NCBI GenBank assembly: GCA_041399205.1
Contig: JAWKTK010000003.1
Coordinates: 124,001 to 188,000, forward strand
Direction of reading: 5' to 3'
DNA: 64,000 nt
From: JAGQOZ01 sp041399205
GTDB taxonomy: Bacteria; Planctomycetota; Planctomycetia; Pirellulales; Pirellulaceae
The translations under genes were made by a program, and so were the position numbers. Below, one piece after another: positions 24,361 through 33,446 of this stretch. The notes under the pieces are model-generated. The model did no database searches. It worked only from the letters and a program-made list of their open reading frames with translations, and was not told where the DNA came from. The first letter of the stretch is position 1, and every line of letters starts with the position of its first letter.

Positions 24361-24446
24361 GTAGCATGGGCCCATGGCCGGCCCATGGCCCGTTGCCCAT
24401 ACTAACCTACAAAACGCAAAAAACACGGGCCATGGGCCCATGCTAC
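24361..24446. repeat. Long palindrome (GCATGGGCCCATG), copy 1
   Basis: Perfect ~19-bp arms gtagcatgggcccatggcc and ggccatgggcccatgctac around a ~48-base centre that itself carries ggcccatggccc. Present once in each 457-bp unit. Confidence 0.8.
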
Positions 24447-24817
24447 AACAAACGGTTGGTGCCAACGATGGCACCAACCACGTCCTCCTCAGCCCAGCGG
24501 GCCACACATGCGGATGCTCGAAGACGCCCAACATCACAGTCGGCTGCCACCGCTAACCGAATCAGGGCTTTCAACGTAGAAATCACAAACGCGGAGACGC
24601 AGTGTACGCAGAGAAAAATCAGGCAACTCTGCGACCTCGGCGCCTCTGCGTTTCAATCATTTTTCGATGATTTTGGGATGACTGATGATTGTGGATGGCA
24701 CCAACTCACGCCCCAACTCACGCGTTCGGCCCGAAGCGGCCAGCCAGTTATTAAGCCCAGGGTGATGATTGTGGATGGCACCAAGCCAAACTGCTAACTC
24801 TGTGTTGCTCTCACGGA

Positions 24818-24903
24818 GTAGCATGGGCCCATGGCCGGCCCATGGCCCGTTGCCCATACTAACCTACAAAACGCAAAAAACACGGGCCATGGGCCCATGC
24901 TAC
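24818..24903. repeat. Long palindrome (GCATGGGCCCATG), copy 2
   Basis: Second copy of the palindrome, offset by exactly 457 bases from the first, with the same arms and centre. Confidence 0.8.
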
Positions 24904-25218
24904 AACAAACGGTTGGTGCCAACGATGGCACCAACCACGTCCTCCTCAGCCCAGCGGTCCACACATGCGGATGCTCGAAGACGCCCAACATCACAGTCGG
25001 CTGCCACCACTTATCGAATCAGGGGCTTCAACGTAGAAATCACAAACGCGGAGACGCAGTGTACGCAGAGAAAAATCATGCAACTCTGCGACCTCGGCGC
25101 CTCTGCGTTTCAATCTTTTTCGATGATTTTGGGATGACTGATGATTGTGGATGGCACCAACTCACGCCCCAACTCACGCGTTCGGCCCGAAGCGGCCAGC
25201 CAGTTATTAAGCCCAGGA

Positions 25219-25874
25219 CAACGTCCTGGGAACGGACCAAATACGAAACCTTCGGGCCAACGGCCCAACCCTTCAAAGTTGCTATCGCCGCTTCGCGGCT
25301 AACGACAACGATGGCGATGGCGTCTGCGGGCTGACGCCCGCAGCTACGGGCTATCGCCGCTTCGCGGCTAGGGAACGGATTTAACCGCGGAGCCATGCTT
25401 TTAATGGATGGCACCAACTCACGCGAACTCACGCGGCTAACCGAATCAGGGGCTTCAGCGTAGAAATCACAAAACGCGGAGACGCAGTGTACGCAGAGAA
25501 AAATCATGCAACTCTGCGACCTCGGCGCCTCTGCGTTTCAATCTTTTTCGATGGTTTTGGGGTGGGTGATGATTGTGGATGGGTGATGATTGTGGATGGC
25601 ACCAGCCAGGTCCGCCAGCCAGGTCCGCATCGCAAGAATCCGGCAACCGGCCGCCCCGTTGGGGCGAATCAAGGCAAGACGGGATGCGTTCCCAGGACGT
25701 TGTCCTGGGCTTCATAACCTGCTGGGCCTTCGGCCCGGAAAATCGTACCCCATGCTTTTCATGGATGGCTTTTAATGGATGAAGCGCGTTTATTGGCTGG
25801 CACCGAACCGACTCCGAACCGACCCACCTTACGGCACCAAACAAAAAAAGACGAAATGCTTCAAATCAATGTTG
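25219..25874. other. Continuation of the repeat island, no genes
   Basis: A mosaic of short repeats: two copies of tatcgccgcttcgcggcta (~25277 and ~25349); hairpin gtctgcgggctgacgcccgc at ~25321; a third, partial copy of the cgcggagacgcag...ctctgcg element at ~25475-25545; a doubled gtgatgattgtggatgg at ~25567-25597; and ggacgttgtcctgggc at ~25694. The mirror sequence ggacaacgtcctggg opens the block at ~25216. No coding region is supported. Confidence 0.65.
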
Positions 25875-26492
25875 CTATTCCGTCCGATGTGCTCTTGTTT
25901 CGGCAATGTGTCGCCGAACCAAGTACACCAAAGCGACCCAGTCGTAGACGCCGTGCATGACCACCACGATTAGCGTTTGACCAAAGTAGGCGTGAACCAG
26001 CCCGAAGTACACTCCCATGGCCGTCGCCACCCAAATGTATTCCTTGCTGATGGCGTGGACCGCACCAAACACCAGGCTGGCCAAGCTGATGCCGATCCAT
26101 ACGCCGCATGAACGAACCGCCAGTTGCTGCAGAAATCCTCGAAACAGCAGTTCTTCACCTAGTCCGGCTGCCGCCGCAATCAGCGCCAATTCGAAATGAC
26201 TAAGACGAATAAACCGAGGCACGATGTCGCGTTCCATGACGGCTCGCAAGCGTTCGACCCACCGCCACGAACTTCGTTCCAGCAAAAGCAACGACAACAG
26301 GGGCAGGGTCATTACCAAGCCCCACATCGCCTGTTGCCACTCAGCAATACGAGCATGCCCAGGCATCACCCAGAGATCCAATTTCCACCACCATCCGCCC
26401 AGGATGGCCAACAGCCCCAAGCCGAATTCAAAGAAGACTGCAGTTGTTGTCAATCTACTGAAACGAAATGCCGAATTGTCAAAGAAATTCAT
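25875..26492 (-). CDS. CPBP-family intramembrane metalloprotease
   Basis: About 205 residues with six or so hydrophobic segments and the CPBP (Abi/CAAX-like) motifs: GLGEELLFRGFLQQL (EExxxR), LVFGAVHA (FxxxH) and VVMHGVYDW (HxxxD/N). These form the metal site of glutamic-type intramembrane proteases such as Rce1 relatives. The frame is open upstream to 26684, but that extension is Arg-rich and overlaps the next gene's leader; the ATG at 26492 (MNFFDNSAFRF) gives a normal protein. It is divergent from ppdK. Its substrate is unknown. Confidence 0.85.
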   Translation of the reverse strand: MNFFDNSAFRFSRLTTTAVFFEFGLGLLAILGGWWWKLDLWVMPGHARIAEWQQAMWGLVMTLPLLSLLLLERSSWRWVERLRAVMERDIVPRFIRLSHFELALIAAAAGLGEELLFRGFLQQLAVRSCGVWIGISLASLVFGAVHAISKEYIWVATAMGVYFGLVHAYFGQTLIVVVMHGVYDWVALVYLVRRHIAETRAHRTE

Positions 26493-26677
26493 GACTCTGC
26501 CTTGAGTACGTTCGTTGCGCGGTTTCTTGACGATGCACAAGGGCCTTGATAGACTCCCGGATTCGTTTTTTGCAAGAAGTCTACGTCTGGGCGCTTGGAC
26601 AATCGTTTTTGCGGTTCGCGCCTCTCTGACACAGAAATAAACCCGTTTCCAAAATGACCCGAAGGGAATAGAAAAAA

Positions 26678-29359
26678 ATGGCAAAAACTAAGCGTTCCAG
26701 TGCTGCTCGGCCCAAGACCTCCAAACCTACCAAAATGGTCTACTACTTTGGTAAGACAAAGACGGAAGGCAAGGGCGCATCCAAAGACTTGTTGGGCGGC
26801 AAAGGTGTGAATTTGGCCGGAATGACCGCCATCGGCCTGCCGGTCCCTCCCGGATTCACTATCACCACCGAAGTCTGTGATTTGTACTACAAGTCGGGTC
26901 GCAAGCTACCCGCAGGCCTAATGGAAGAAGTCCACAAGAACGTTGCCATCCTGGAAAAAGAACTGAAAAAGAAATTTGGTGACGATCAAAATCCGTTGCT
27001 AGTCTCCGTACGTTCCGGTGCCGCGGTCTCCATGCCTGGCATGATGAACACCATTTTGAACTTGGGGTTAAATGATGCTTCGGTCGCTGGACTGGCTGCC
27101 GCGACGGATAACGAACGCTTCGCCTACGATGCTTATCGCCGAGTCATCAATATGTTTGGCGACGTGGTCATGGACGTGGATCACGAACACTTCGAAGAAG
27201 CCTTCGAAAAAATCAAAAAGAAGTACAAAGTTGCCTTGGACACCGACGTCCCAGCGGAAGGCATGAAAGAACTTTGTGACGAATACAAAAAAGTCTTCAA
27301 GAAGCACGCCAAGCAAGACTTCCCGCAAGATCCGTTCGAACAGCTGAAGCTGGCCATCGAAGCCGTCTTTGCCAGCTGGAACACTGGTCGAGCTGTCCGG
27401 TACCGTGAAGTGGAAAACATCCGAGGCCTCTTGGGAACGGCCGTCAACGTCCAATCCATGGTCTACGGTAACATGGGTGATGATTCCGGAACGGGCGTCG
27501 CGTTCACTCGAGATCCTTCCACCGGCAAGAATGAATTCTACGGTGAATTCCTGGTTAACGCTCAGGGTGAAGACGTGGTGGCAGGTATTCGAACTCCGCA
27601 GCCCGTCAATGAAATGAAGAAGTGGAACAAAGGCGTTTACGATCAATTGATCGGCATCAAGAAGACGCTGGAAGATCACTACAAGGACGTGCAAGACATT
27701 GAATTCACCATCGAAAAAGGTGAATTGTTCATGCTGCAAACTCGTAACGGCAAGCGAACCGGTGCGGCCGCCGTCAAGATTGCGTGTGACATGGTTGCCG
27801 AAAAGCTGATTGACGAAAAAACCGCACTGTTGCGAATTCCCGCCAACGACTTGACGCAACTGCTGCTGCCCAGCTTTGACCCAGCCGCCAAAAAGAAGGC
27901 GGACGTCCTGACCGTGGGTCTGCCTGCTTCGCCCGGTGCCGCTGTCGGCAAGTTGGCCTTTACCGCAGACGAAGCCGTAGAACGTACAGCCGCTGGTGAA
28001 ACGGTTTTGTTGGTTCGAAAAGAAACGAGCCCGGAGGACATTGACGGGATGCACAGTGCCGCTGGTATTTTGACCAGCACCGGCGGTATGACCAGTCACG
28101 CCGCGGTAGTTGCGCGAGGCTGGGGACGTTGCTGCGTGGCCGGTGCCGGTGAAATCACCATTGATGAAAAGGCCGGCAAGATCAAAGTCGGTGGCAAGAC
28201 GTTGGGCCGCAATGACACTATTTCCATTGACGGTTCTACGGGCGAAGTCATGGTCGGGGCCATTGCCACGTCGCAGCCAAAACTGTCGGGCGACTTTGCC
28301 AAGGTAATGGCTTGGTCAGACAAATACCGCAAGTTGAAAGTACGAACCAATTCCGATACGCCGGAAGATTCCAAACGAGCTCGTGAGTTCGGCGCGGAAG
28401 GCATTGGCTTGTGCCGAACCGAACACATGTTCTTCGAAGAAGATCGAATCGGTTCGATGCGAGAAATGATTGTGGCGGAAACCGTGGAAGCTCGCGAAGC
28501 AGCACTCAAGAAGCTGCTGCCCTTCCAGCGAAAAGACTTTGAAGGCATCTTCAAAGCCATGAATGGCCTGCCCGTTACGGTTCGCCTGCTGGATCCGCCG
28601 TTGCACGAATTCTTGCCACACGACAAATCCGCTCAAGCGGACCTGGCCAAAAACCTGGGCGTCAAGCCCAAGGATTTGACCAACCGAGTGGCTCAGTTGC
28701 ACGAAGCGAATCCGATGCTGGGTCATCGCGGTTGTCGTTTGAGCATCACCTATCCGGAAATCTTGGTCATGCAGGTGACCGCCATTGTTGAAGCGGCCAT
28801 CAACTGTACGAAGAAGAAGATTGACGCTCAGCCGGAGATCATGATCCCGTTGGTAGGCACCGCTGCCGAATTGGCAACGCTTCGCAAACTGGCTGAAGAA
28901 ACGATTGAAAGCGTCAAGCAAGCCAAAAAGTTCACCGGCAAGTTGGATATTTCGATCGGCACCATGATCGAAATTCCTCGAGCTGCTCTGACTGCGGATC
29001 AAGTGGCAGAACATGCCGACTTCTTCAGCTTCGGCACCAACGACTTGACGCAGATGACGTTTGGCTACAGCCGCGACGACGTGAATACGTTCTTGCCCGA
29101 TTACCTGAAGCAAGACATTCTGCATGTGGATCCGTTCCAATCGCTGGATACCACGGGTGTCGGTCAGTTGGTAGACATGGGTGTCACCAAAGGCCGGTCT
29201 ACTCGTAAGGGTCTCAAGTGCGGCATCTGTGGCGAACACGGTGGCGATCCCGCATCGATTGCCTTCTGCCATAAGGTTGGACTGGACTACGTCAGCTGTT
29301 CGCCTTTCCGAGTGCCGATTGCTCGGCTGGCAGCAGCACAAGCGGCGCTGAAGGCGTAG
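26678..29359 (+). CDS. ppdK: Pyruvate, phosphate dikinase
   Basis: An 893-residue enzyme interconverting pyruvate + ATP + Pi and PEP + AMP + PPi. After a basic Lys-rich leader, the ATP-grasp domain begins VYYFGKTKTEGKGASKDLLGGKG. The swivelling phosphohistidine domain has GGMTSHAAVVARGWGRCC with the catalytic His at ~474. The PEP/pyruvate TIM barrel contains GIGLCRTEHMFFE, the acid SFGTNDLTQMTFGYSRDD and the catalytic-Cys motif CGICGEHGGDP at ~848-858. The length equals that of the bacterial family. It acts in gluconeogenesis or PPi-based glycolysis. It ends at a terminator at 29396. Confidence 0.97.
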   Translation: MAKTKRSSAARPKTSKPTKMVYYFGKTKTEGKGASKDLLGGKGVNLAGMTAIGLPVPPGFTITTEVCDLYYKSGRKLPAGLMEEVHKNVAILEKELKKKFGDDQNPLLVSVRSGAAVSMPGMMNTILNLGLNDASVAGLAAATDNERFAYDAYRRVINMFGDVVMDVDHEHFEEAFEKIKKKYKVALDTDVPAEGMKELCDEYKKVFKKHAKQDFPQDPFEQLKLAIEAVFASWNTGRAVRYREVENIRGLLGTAVNVQSMVYGNMGDDSGTGVAFTRDPSTGKNEFYGEFLVNAQGEDVVAGIRTPQPVNEMKKWNKGVYDQLIGIKKTLEDHYKDVQDIEFTIEKGELFMLQTRNGKRTGAAAVKIACDMVAEKLIDEKTALLRIPANDLTQLLLPSFDPAAKKKADVLTVGLPASPGAAVGKLAFTADEAVERTAAGETVLLVRKETSPEDIDGMHSAAGILTSTGGMTSHAAVVARGWGRCCVAGAGEITIDEKAGKIKVGGKTLGRNDTISIDGSTGEVMVGAIATSQPKLSGDFAKVMAWSDKYRKLKVRTNSDTPEDSKRAREFGAEGIGLCRTEHMFFEEDRIGSMREMIVAETVEAREAALKKLLPFQRKDFEGIFKAMNGLPVTVRLLDPPLHEFLPHDKSAQADLAKNLGVKPKDLTNRVAQLHEANPMLGHRGCRLSITYPEILVMQVTAIVEAAINCTKKKIDAQPEIMIPLVGTAAELATLRKLAEETIESVKQAKKFTGKLDISIGTMIEIPRAALTADQVAEHADFFSFGTNDLTQMTFGYSRDDVNTFLPDYLKQDILHVDPFQSLDTTGVGQLVDMGVTKGRSTRKGLKCGICGEHGGDPASIAFCHKVGLDYVSCSPFRVPIARLAAAQAALKA

Positions 29360-29395
29360 TTCGTCGCTTGTCAAATTACGTTGCAAGACACAAGA

Positions 29396-29430
29396 AAGCT
29401 CGGCTCTGGAAACAGGAGTCGAGCTTTTTT
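29396..29430 (+). terminator. Rho-independent terminator of ppdK
   Basis: Stem aagctcggctc / gagtcgagctt with one bulge or mismatch, 9-base loop, six T residues; 37 bases after the ppdK stop. Confidence 0.85.
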
Positions 29431-29643
29431 CATGGATGCATTCCGCCCTGCGTGTCAGATTTGCAAAGGATCACTGGCGAAAGAAAGCTTCGACGGCAGA
29501 CGCCCCGATTCGAAAGACCGAACGGTGAAAGTTTGGTTCGACCCAAGAAGCAGCGTGGCATGGCGGTGGGGATCGAGTTAAGATGCGGAACACATCGTGA
29601 CGCTTTGCTTTTCCTTCGAACTCGTTCAAATCGGCTTTGCCTT

Positions 29644-31278
29644 ATGAAATTCTGCACTGTTTTGATTCTGTTGATTGCCACGTTCGCTGGTGTTGCCAAC
29701 GTTCAATCCGAAGAAATTTCGGCGGACGTCATTATTTACGGCGGAACGTCGGCCGGAGTGGCGGCGGCGGTCCAGGTTGCTCGGATGGGCAAGACGGCCG
29801 TGATCATTGAACCGACGGCGCACTTGGGCGGTCTGACGTCGGGCGGTTTGGGTGCCACCGATATTGGCAACAAGGCGGCAATCGGCGGGATTTCTCGTGA
29901 ATTCTATCAGGCTGTCAAAACCTACTACGAAGACGAACAGCATTGGACGCTGGAAAAGTCCGCGGACTATGCGTCGAATCGGCGAGTTGCCGGAGAAGAT
30001 GCCATGTGGACGTTTGAACCGCATGTGGCAGAATTGCTGATGGAACGCATGACACAACATCCGAACATTCGTGTCTGCAAGAGCCAACGGTTGGATCGAT
30101 CGGAAAGTGGCATTGGAAAAACCAATTCCAAGATTCAATGGATTCAAACCGAAAATGGCGATCGCTTCTTCGGCAAAGTCTTTTTGGACACGACCTACGA
30201 AGGAGATTTGCTGGATTTGGCTGGCGTGACGTTCTTTGTTGGTCGAGAAGCGAATAGCATCTACCAGGAAACACTCAACGGCGTCCAAACGGCGCAAGCC
30301 ACCAAGCATCAACTGCAGCCAGGCATTGATCCTTACGTGACTGCAGGTGATCCCAACAGCGGTTTGTTGCCGGGCATTGATCCAAATGGCCCGGGCGAAG
30401 AAGGGGGCGCGGATCATCGAGTGCAAGCGTATTGTTTTCGCATGTGCAACACCACGTTGGATTCGAACCGGATTCCCTTTGCCAAACCAGATTCCTACAA
30501 CGAATTGGACTACGAACTGCTGTTTCGCAACTTCGCTGCCGGCGCCAAGATCATGCCTTGGCATCCGATTGCCATGCCCAATCGAAAGACTGACACGAAT
30601 AACAATCGAGGCTTCTCGACTGACTTCATTGGCGAAAGTTACACTTGGGCGACGGCAACTTACCAAGAACGTGACGCCATTTTTGCTAAGCATCTGACCT
30701 ATCAGCAAGGCTTGATGTGGACGCTGGCAAATCATGAACGAATACCGGCGTCGGTGCGAGAATACTTTTCCAAGTGGGGAAATTGCCGGGACGAATTCAC
30801 CGACAACGGCGGTTGGCCACATCAGTTATACGTTCGAGAAGCGCGGCGGATGGTCGCGGACTACGTCATGACTCAACATCATTGCCAGGGAAAAGCCAAG
30901 GCGGAATTTCCTGTCGGCATGGCGGCCTACACCATGGATTCTCACAACGTCCAGCGGTACGTAGATCAAGACGGTCATGTTCGCAACGAAGGGGACGTGC
31001 AGGTGGGCGGCTTTCCGCCGTATCCCATTGACTATCGTTCGATGACGCCCAAACAAGACGAATGCGACAACCTGCTGGTTCCCGTCTGTTTGTCTGCTTC
31101 GCACATTGCCTACGGTTCGATCCGCATGGAACCCGTCTTCATGGTGTTGGGCCAATCGGCCGCCACCGCCGCAGTTCATTCGCTGGAACAGAATACTGCT
31201 GTGCAAAAGATTGACATGACGAAATTAGTGGAACGTTTGAAGTCGGACAAGCAAGTCTTGACATGGCAGACGAAGTAA
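29644..31278 (+). CDS. Secreted FAD-dependent oxidoreductase
   Basis: About 544 residues from ATG 29644, which opens a signal peptide (MKFCTVLILLIATFAGVANV). The frame is open further upstream, but that part overlaps the ppdK terminator. The FAD-binding motif is DVIIYGGTSAGVAAAVQVAR, followed by EPTAHLGGLTSGGLGATD, the hallmark of the FAD_oxidored group common in Planctomycetes and Bacteroidetes beside glycan-degradation genes. A conserved IPYG/LLVP-type region (CDNLLVPVCLSASHIAYGSIRMEP) closes the FAD domain. The substrate is unknown; a periplasmic sugar- or polyol-related reaction is a guess. Confidence 0.88.
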   Translation: MKFCTVLILLIATFAGVANVQSEEISADVIIYGGTSAGVAAAVQVARMGKTAVIIEPTAHLGGLTSGGLGATDIGNKAAIGGISREFYQAVKTYYEDEQHWTLEKSADYASNRRVAGEDAMWTFEPHVAELLMERMTQHPNIRVCKSQRLDRSESGIGKTNSKIQWIQTENGDRFFGKVFLDTTYEGDLLDLAGVTFFVGREANSIYQETLNGVQTAQATKHQLQPGIDPYVTAGDPNSGLLPGIDPNGPGEEGGADHRVQAYCFRMCNTTLDSNRIPFAKPDSYNELDYELLFRNFAAGAKIMPWHPIAMPNRKTDTNNNRGFSTDFIGESYTWATATYQERDAIFAKHLTYQQGLMWTLANHERIPASVREYFSKWGNCRDEFTDNGGWPHQLYVREARRMVADYVMTQHHCQGKAKAEFPVGMAAYTMDSHNVQRYVDQDGHVRNEGDVQVGGFPPYPIDYRSMTPKQDECDNLLVPVCLSASHIAYGSIRMEPVFMVLGQSAATAAVHSLEQNTAVQKIDMTKLVERLKSDKQVLTWQTK

Positions 31279-31414
31279 ACGACTGACACTGGATTGTCAC
31301 ACCGCACAAGACACTGCGGAAACTTACATGTGAATAAAATCCGCCAACCAAAGGATCTATTCCTTGAAAGCTCGGCCCAACCATTCGCGACCGAACAAGG
31401 CGTCCGGTGCAGCG

Positions 31415-31708
31415 ATGCCACGGCGCAACATGCGACCGACACCACGGTTTCGCTTTTCCTTGAAGTCAATGATGTTATTGATGCTGGTTTGTAGCGTAAC
31501 GGCGGCGGGCGGATACTACATGATGGAAGCAAATCGCAAAGGCGCGTCCACTCGATCCATCTTCGTAATCTTTACGCTGGCCGCGCCAGTGGTGCTACTG
31601 ATGACGATGAGCCTGTTTCGGTTCCTGCAAATTCAGCTGAATCGCTTCAATCGACGGACTCGCCGCCCGGAATCCGACGTAGAAGCCGATCCGTTTCGGC
31701 CCGAATAG
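31415..31708 (+). CDS. Small two-helix membrane protein, function unknown
   Basis: About 97 residues from ATG 31415 (a TTG at 31364 would add 17 polar residues). A basic N-terminus (PRRNMRPTPRFRFSLKS) leads into the first helix MMLLMLVCSVTAAGGYYM. A short loop and second helix FVIFTLAAPVVLLMTMSLF follow, then an Arg-rich tail. RFSLKSMMLLMLVCSVTAAG resembles the leader helix of many planctomycete small membrane proteins. Nothing identifies its role. Confidence 0.6.
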   Translation: MPRRNMRPTPRFRFSLKSMMLLMLVCSVTAAGGYYMMEANRKGASTRSIFVIFTLAAPVVLLMTMSLFRFLQIQLNRFNRRTRRPESDVEADPFRPE

Positions 31709-31827
31709 CGTCCTGTTCGTCAGAAATAACAAAACGTTTCATGTTTTGAGCGGCCGCGAATTGCGTTACAATGCGAACGTCGAAGAAAGACGTTCATTCG
31801 ATTCTGCAAGCTGCAAAGGTGGGTTCC

Positions 31828-33198
31828 ATGCTGACAATCCTTGGTCACTCGGATCGTTCTGCTTCTCATTGCGACGGAGTTTCGCGTCGTTCGTTTCTGA
31901 AGATCGGAGGCATGGCGGCGGGCGGTTTGTCGCTGGCTCAACTCTTGTCAGCGGAAGCCCAGGCTGGAACGGGACGTTCACACAAAGCCATCATCAATAT
32001 CTTCTTGCCGGGCGGTCCATCGCACATTGATTTGTTTGATTTGAAACCGGATGCGCCCAGCGAAATCCGCGGTGAATTTTCGCCGATTCGCACCAACGTG
32101 CCGGGGATGGAGATTTGCGAACTGTTTCCTCGTCTGGCACAGAACGCCGACAAGTTTGCCATTGTCCGAAGTCTGGTAGGATCGGAAGGACACCATGACG
32201 GTTTTCAATGCATGACGGGCAGGACGAAACGAGATGTCATGCCGGCGGGCGGCTTTCCGATGATGGGTTCTTGGGTTGCCAAAATCATGGGGCCAACCAA
32301 TGATGCCATTCCGCCGAATGTGTCGCTGATGTATCCCACGGGAAATCGGACTTGGGGCGAACCAGGATCGGCCGGCTTTATCGGTCCGGCCTACGATCCG
32401 ATGGCGTTGGTGGCGAAAGATCCGCTGGCAAAAGCGAGTTCCATGACGTTGCAAGGCATTTCGCTGGAGCGGCTGGCCGATCGGCGAAGGTTGTTGTCTT
32501 CGATGGATCGATTTCGTCGACAAGCAGATCATTCTGCGGAAATGCAAGGCGTCGATTCGTTCACGCAACAGGCACTTTCGATTTTGACATCGTCGCAACT
32601 GGTAGATGCGCTCGATATTTCCAAGGAAGATCCAGCCATTGTGGAACGCTACGGCAAGAACGATCCTACCTATCAACGCGACGGCGCGCCCAAGATGGTA
32701 CAGAATTTTCTGATCGCTCGGCGCTTGGTCGAAGCGGGTGCTCGAGTGGTTTCCATGAACTACAGCCGTTGGGATTGGCACGGTGGCGACGGCCTGAATT
32801 TTCCTCGGACTCGTCAAGAAGCTCCGCTGCTGGACCAGGCGCTCAGCGCGTTGCTGCTGGATTTGCACGAACGCAACTTAGATCAAGATGTGTCCGTGGT
32901 AGTGTGGGGCGAATTCGGGCGAACGCCCAAGATCAACGGCATGAATAGCCGAGACCATTGGCCGGCGGTTTCGTTTGCGTTGTTAGCCGGTGGCGGGATG
33001 AAGACCGGTCAAGTGATCGGTTCGACAAATCGGCTGGGCGAACACGCTCAAGACCGCCCCGTTACGTTTCAAGAAGTCTTTGCCACGCTGTACCGCAATG
33101 TTGGTATCGATACTCAGGTGACCACGGTAGAAGACCTAAACGGCCGGCCTCAGTTCTTGCTCGATTCCGGCGTTCAGCCCATTCACGAATTGATCTAG
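31828..33198 (+). CDS. Tat-exported DUF1501 protein
   Basis: About 456 residues. ATG 31828 is preferred over 31771 because ggtggg precedes it at normal spacing. A twin-arginine motif SRRSFLKIGGMAAGGLSLAQL is present near residues 20-40. The body has the DUF1501 (alkaline-phosphatase-like fold) signatures: FLPGGPSHIDLFDLKPDAP, SEGHHDGFQCMTG, VVWGEFGRTPKING and DHWPAVSFALLAGGGM. DUF1501 proteins usually accompany PSCyt/DUF1553 genes in Planctomycetes. Here the nearest such gene is 20 kb away. The enzymatic activity is unproven. Confidence 0.92.
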   Translation: MLTILGHSDRSASHCDGVSRRSFLKIGGMAAGGLSLAQLLSAEAQAGTGRSHKAIINIFLPGGPSHIDLFDLKPDAPSEIRGEFSPIRTNVPGMEICELFPRLAQNADKFAIVRSLVGSEGHHDGFQCMTGRTKRDVMPAGGFPMMGSWVAKIMGPTNDAIPPNVSLMYPTGNRTWGEPGSAGFIGPAYDPMALVAKDPLAKASSMTLQGISLERLADRRRLLSSMDRFRRQADHSAEMQGVDSFTQQALSILTSSQLVDALDISKEDPAIVERYGKNDPTYQRDGAPKMVQNFLIARRLVEAGARVVSMNYSRWDWHGGDGLNFPRTRQEAPLLDQALSALLLDLHERNLDQDVSVVVWGEFGRTPKINGMNSRDHWPAVSFALLAGGGMKTGQVIGSTNRLGEHAQDRPVTFQEVFATLYRNVGIDTQVTTVEDLNGRPQFLLDSGVQPIHELI

Positions 33199-33446
33199 AA
33201 GCGGATTGGCAACGCAATCAGCCAAGACGTTGGTGCGTAATGATTCTGCAATTCCGCGTTTTCAGAACCCGAAGCCACGTCTTTTCCTAGGCCGACACGT
33301 AAGTGAGAGAAAACGGAATGCTTTTGCAATCCCCTCGGGCTAAGAAAATCGGGACAGAAAACGCGAATGCGCAACTTCAAAACTGACGCTTCGAGCCAGG
33401 AAATTCCGCCGAAAAATCGCTCGGCACAATTTCAAAACGTAGGCCA
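33199..33446. other. Convergent intergenic region with a degenerate REP-like element
   Basis: Contains a worn copy of the palindromic repeat at ~33288-33342 (arms ggccgacacgtaagtgag and cccctcgggct) and arm fragments nearby (tgacgcttcgagcca). No gene and no clear terminator. Confidence 0.55.

Larger units (their letters stand above)
24305..25218. repeat. Tandem duplication of a ~457-bp non-coding unit
   Basis: Two nearly identical units, 24305-24761 and 24762-25218. Each begins gtgatgattgtggatggcac and ends agccagttattaagcccagg. Each unit contains the palindrome described separately and a cgcggagacgcag...ctctgcg element. A few substitutions separate the copies. Open frames run through the units but lack signals and are repeated identically, so they are not called as genes. 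Confidence 0.85.

Noticed and set aside
24312..25334. Open frames of 160-167 codons on the plus strand in the repeat island
   Set aside because: They repeat identically in the two 457-bp units, pass through palindromes and have no start signals or family resemblance.
24305..25874. CRISPR array in the repeat island
   Set aside because: Repeats are long, irregularly spaced and palindromic, with no uniform spacers and no cas genes.
27068..28099. 343-codon minus-strand frame inside ppdK
   Set aside because: Antisense shadow of the strongly conserved ppdK reading frame.
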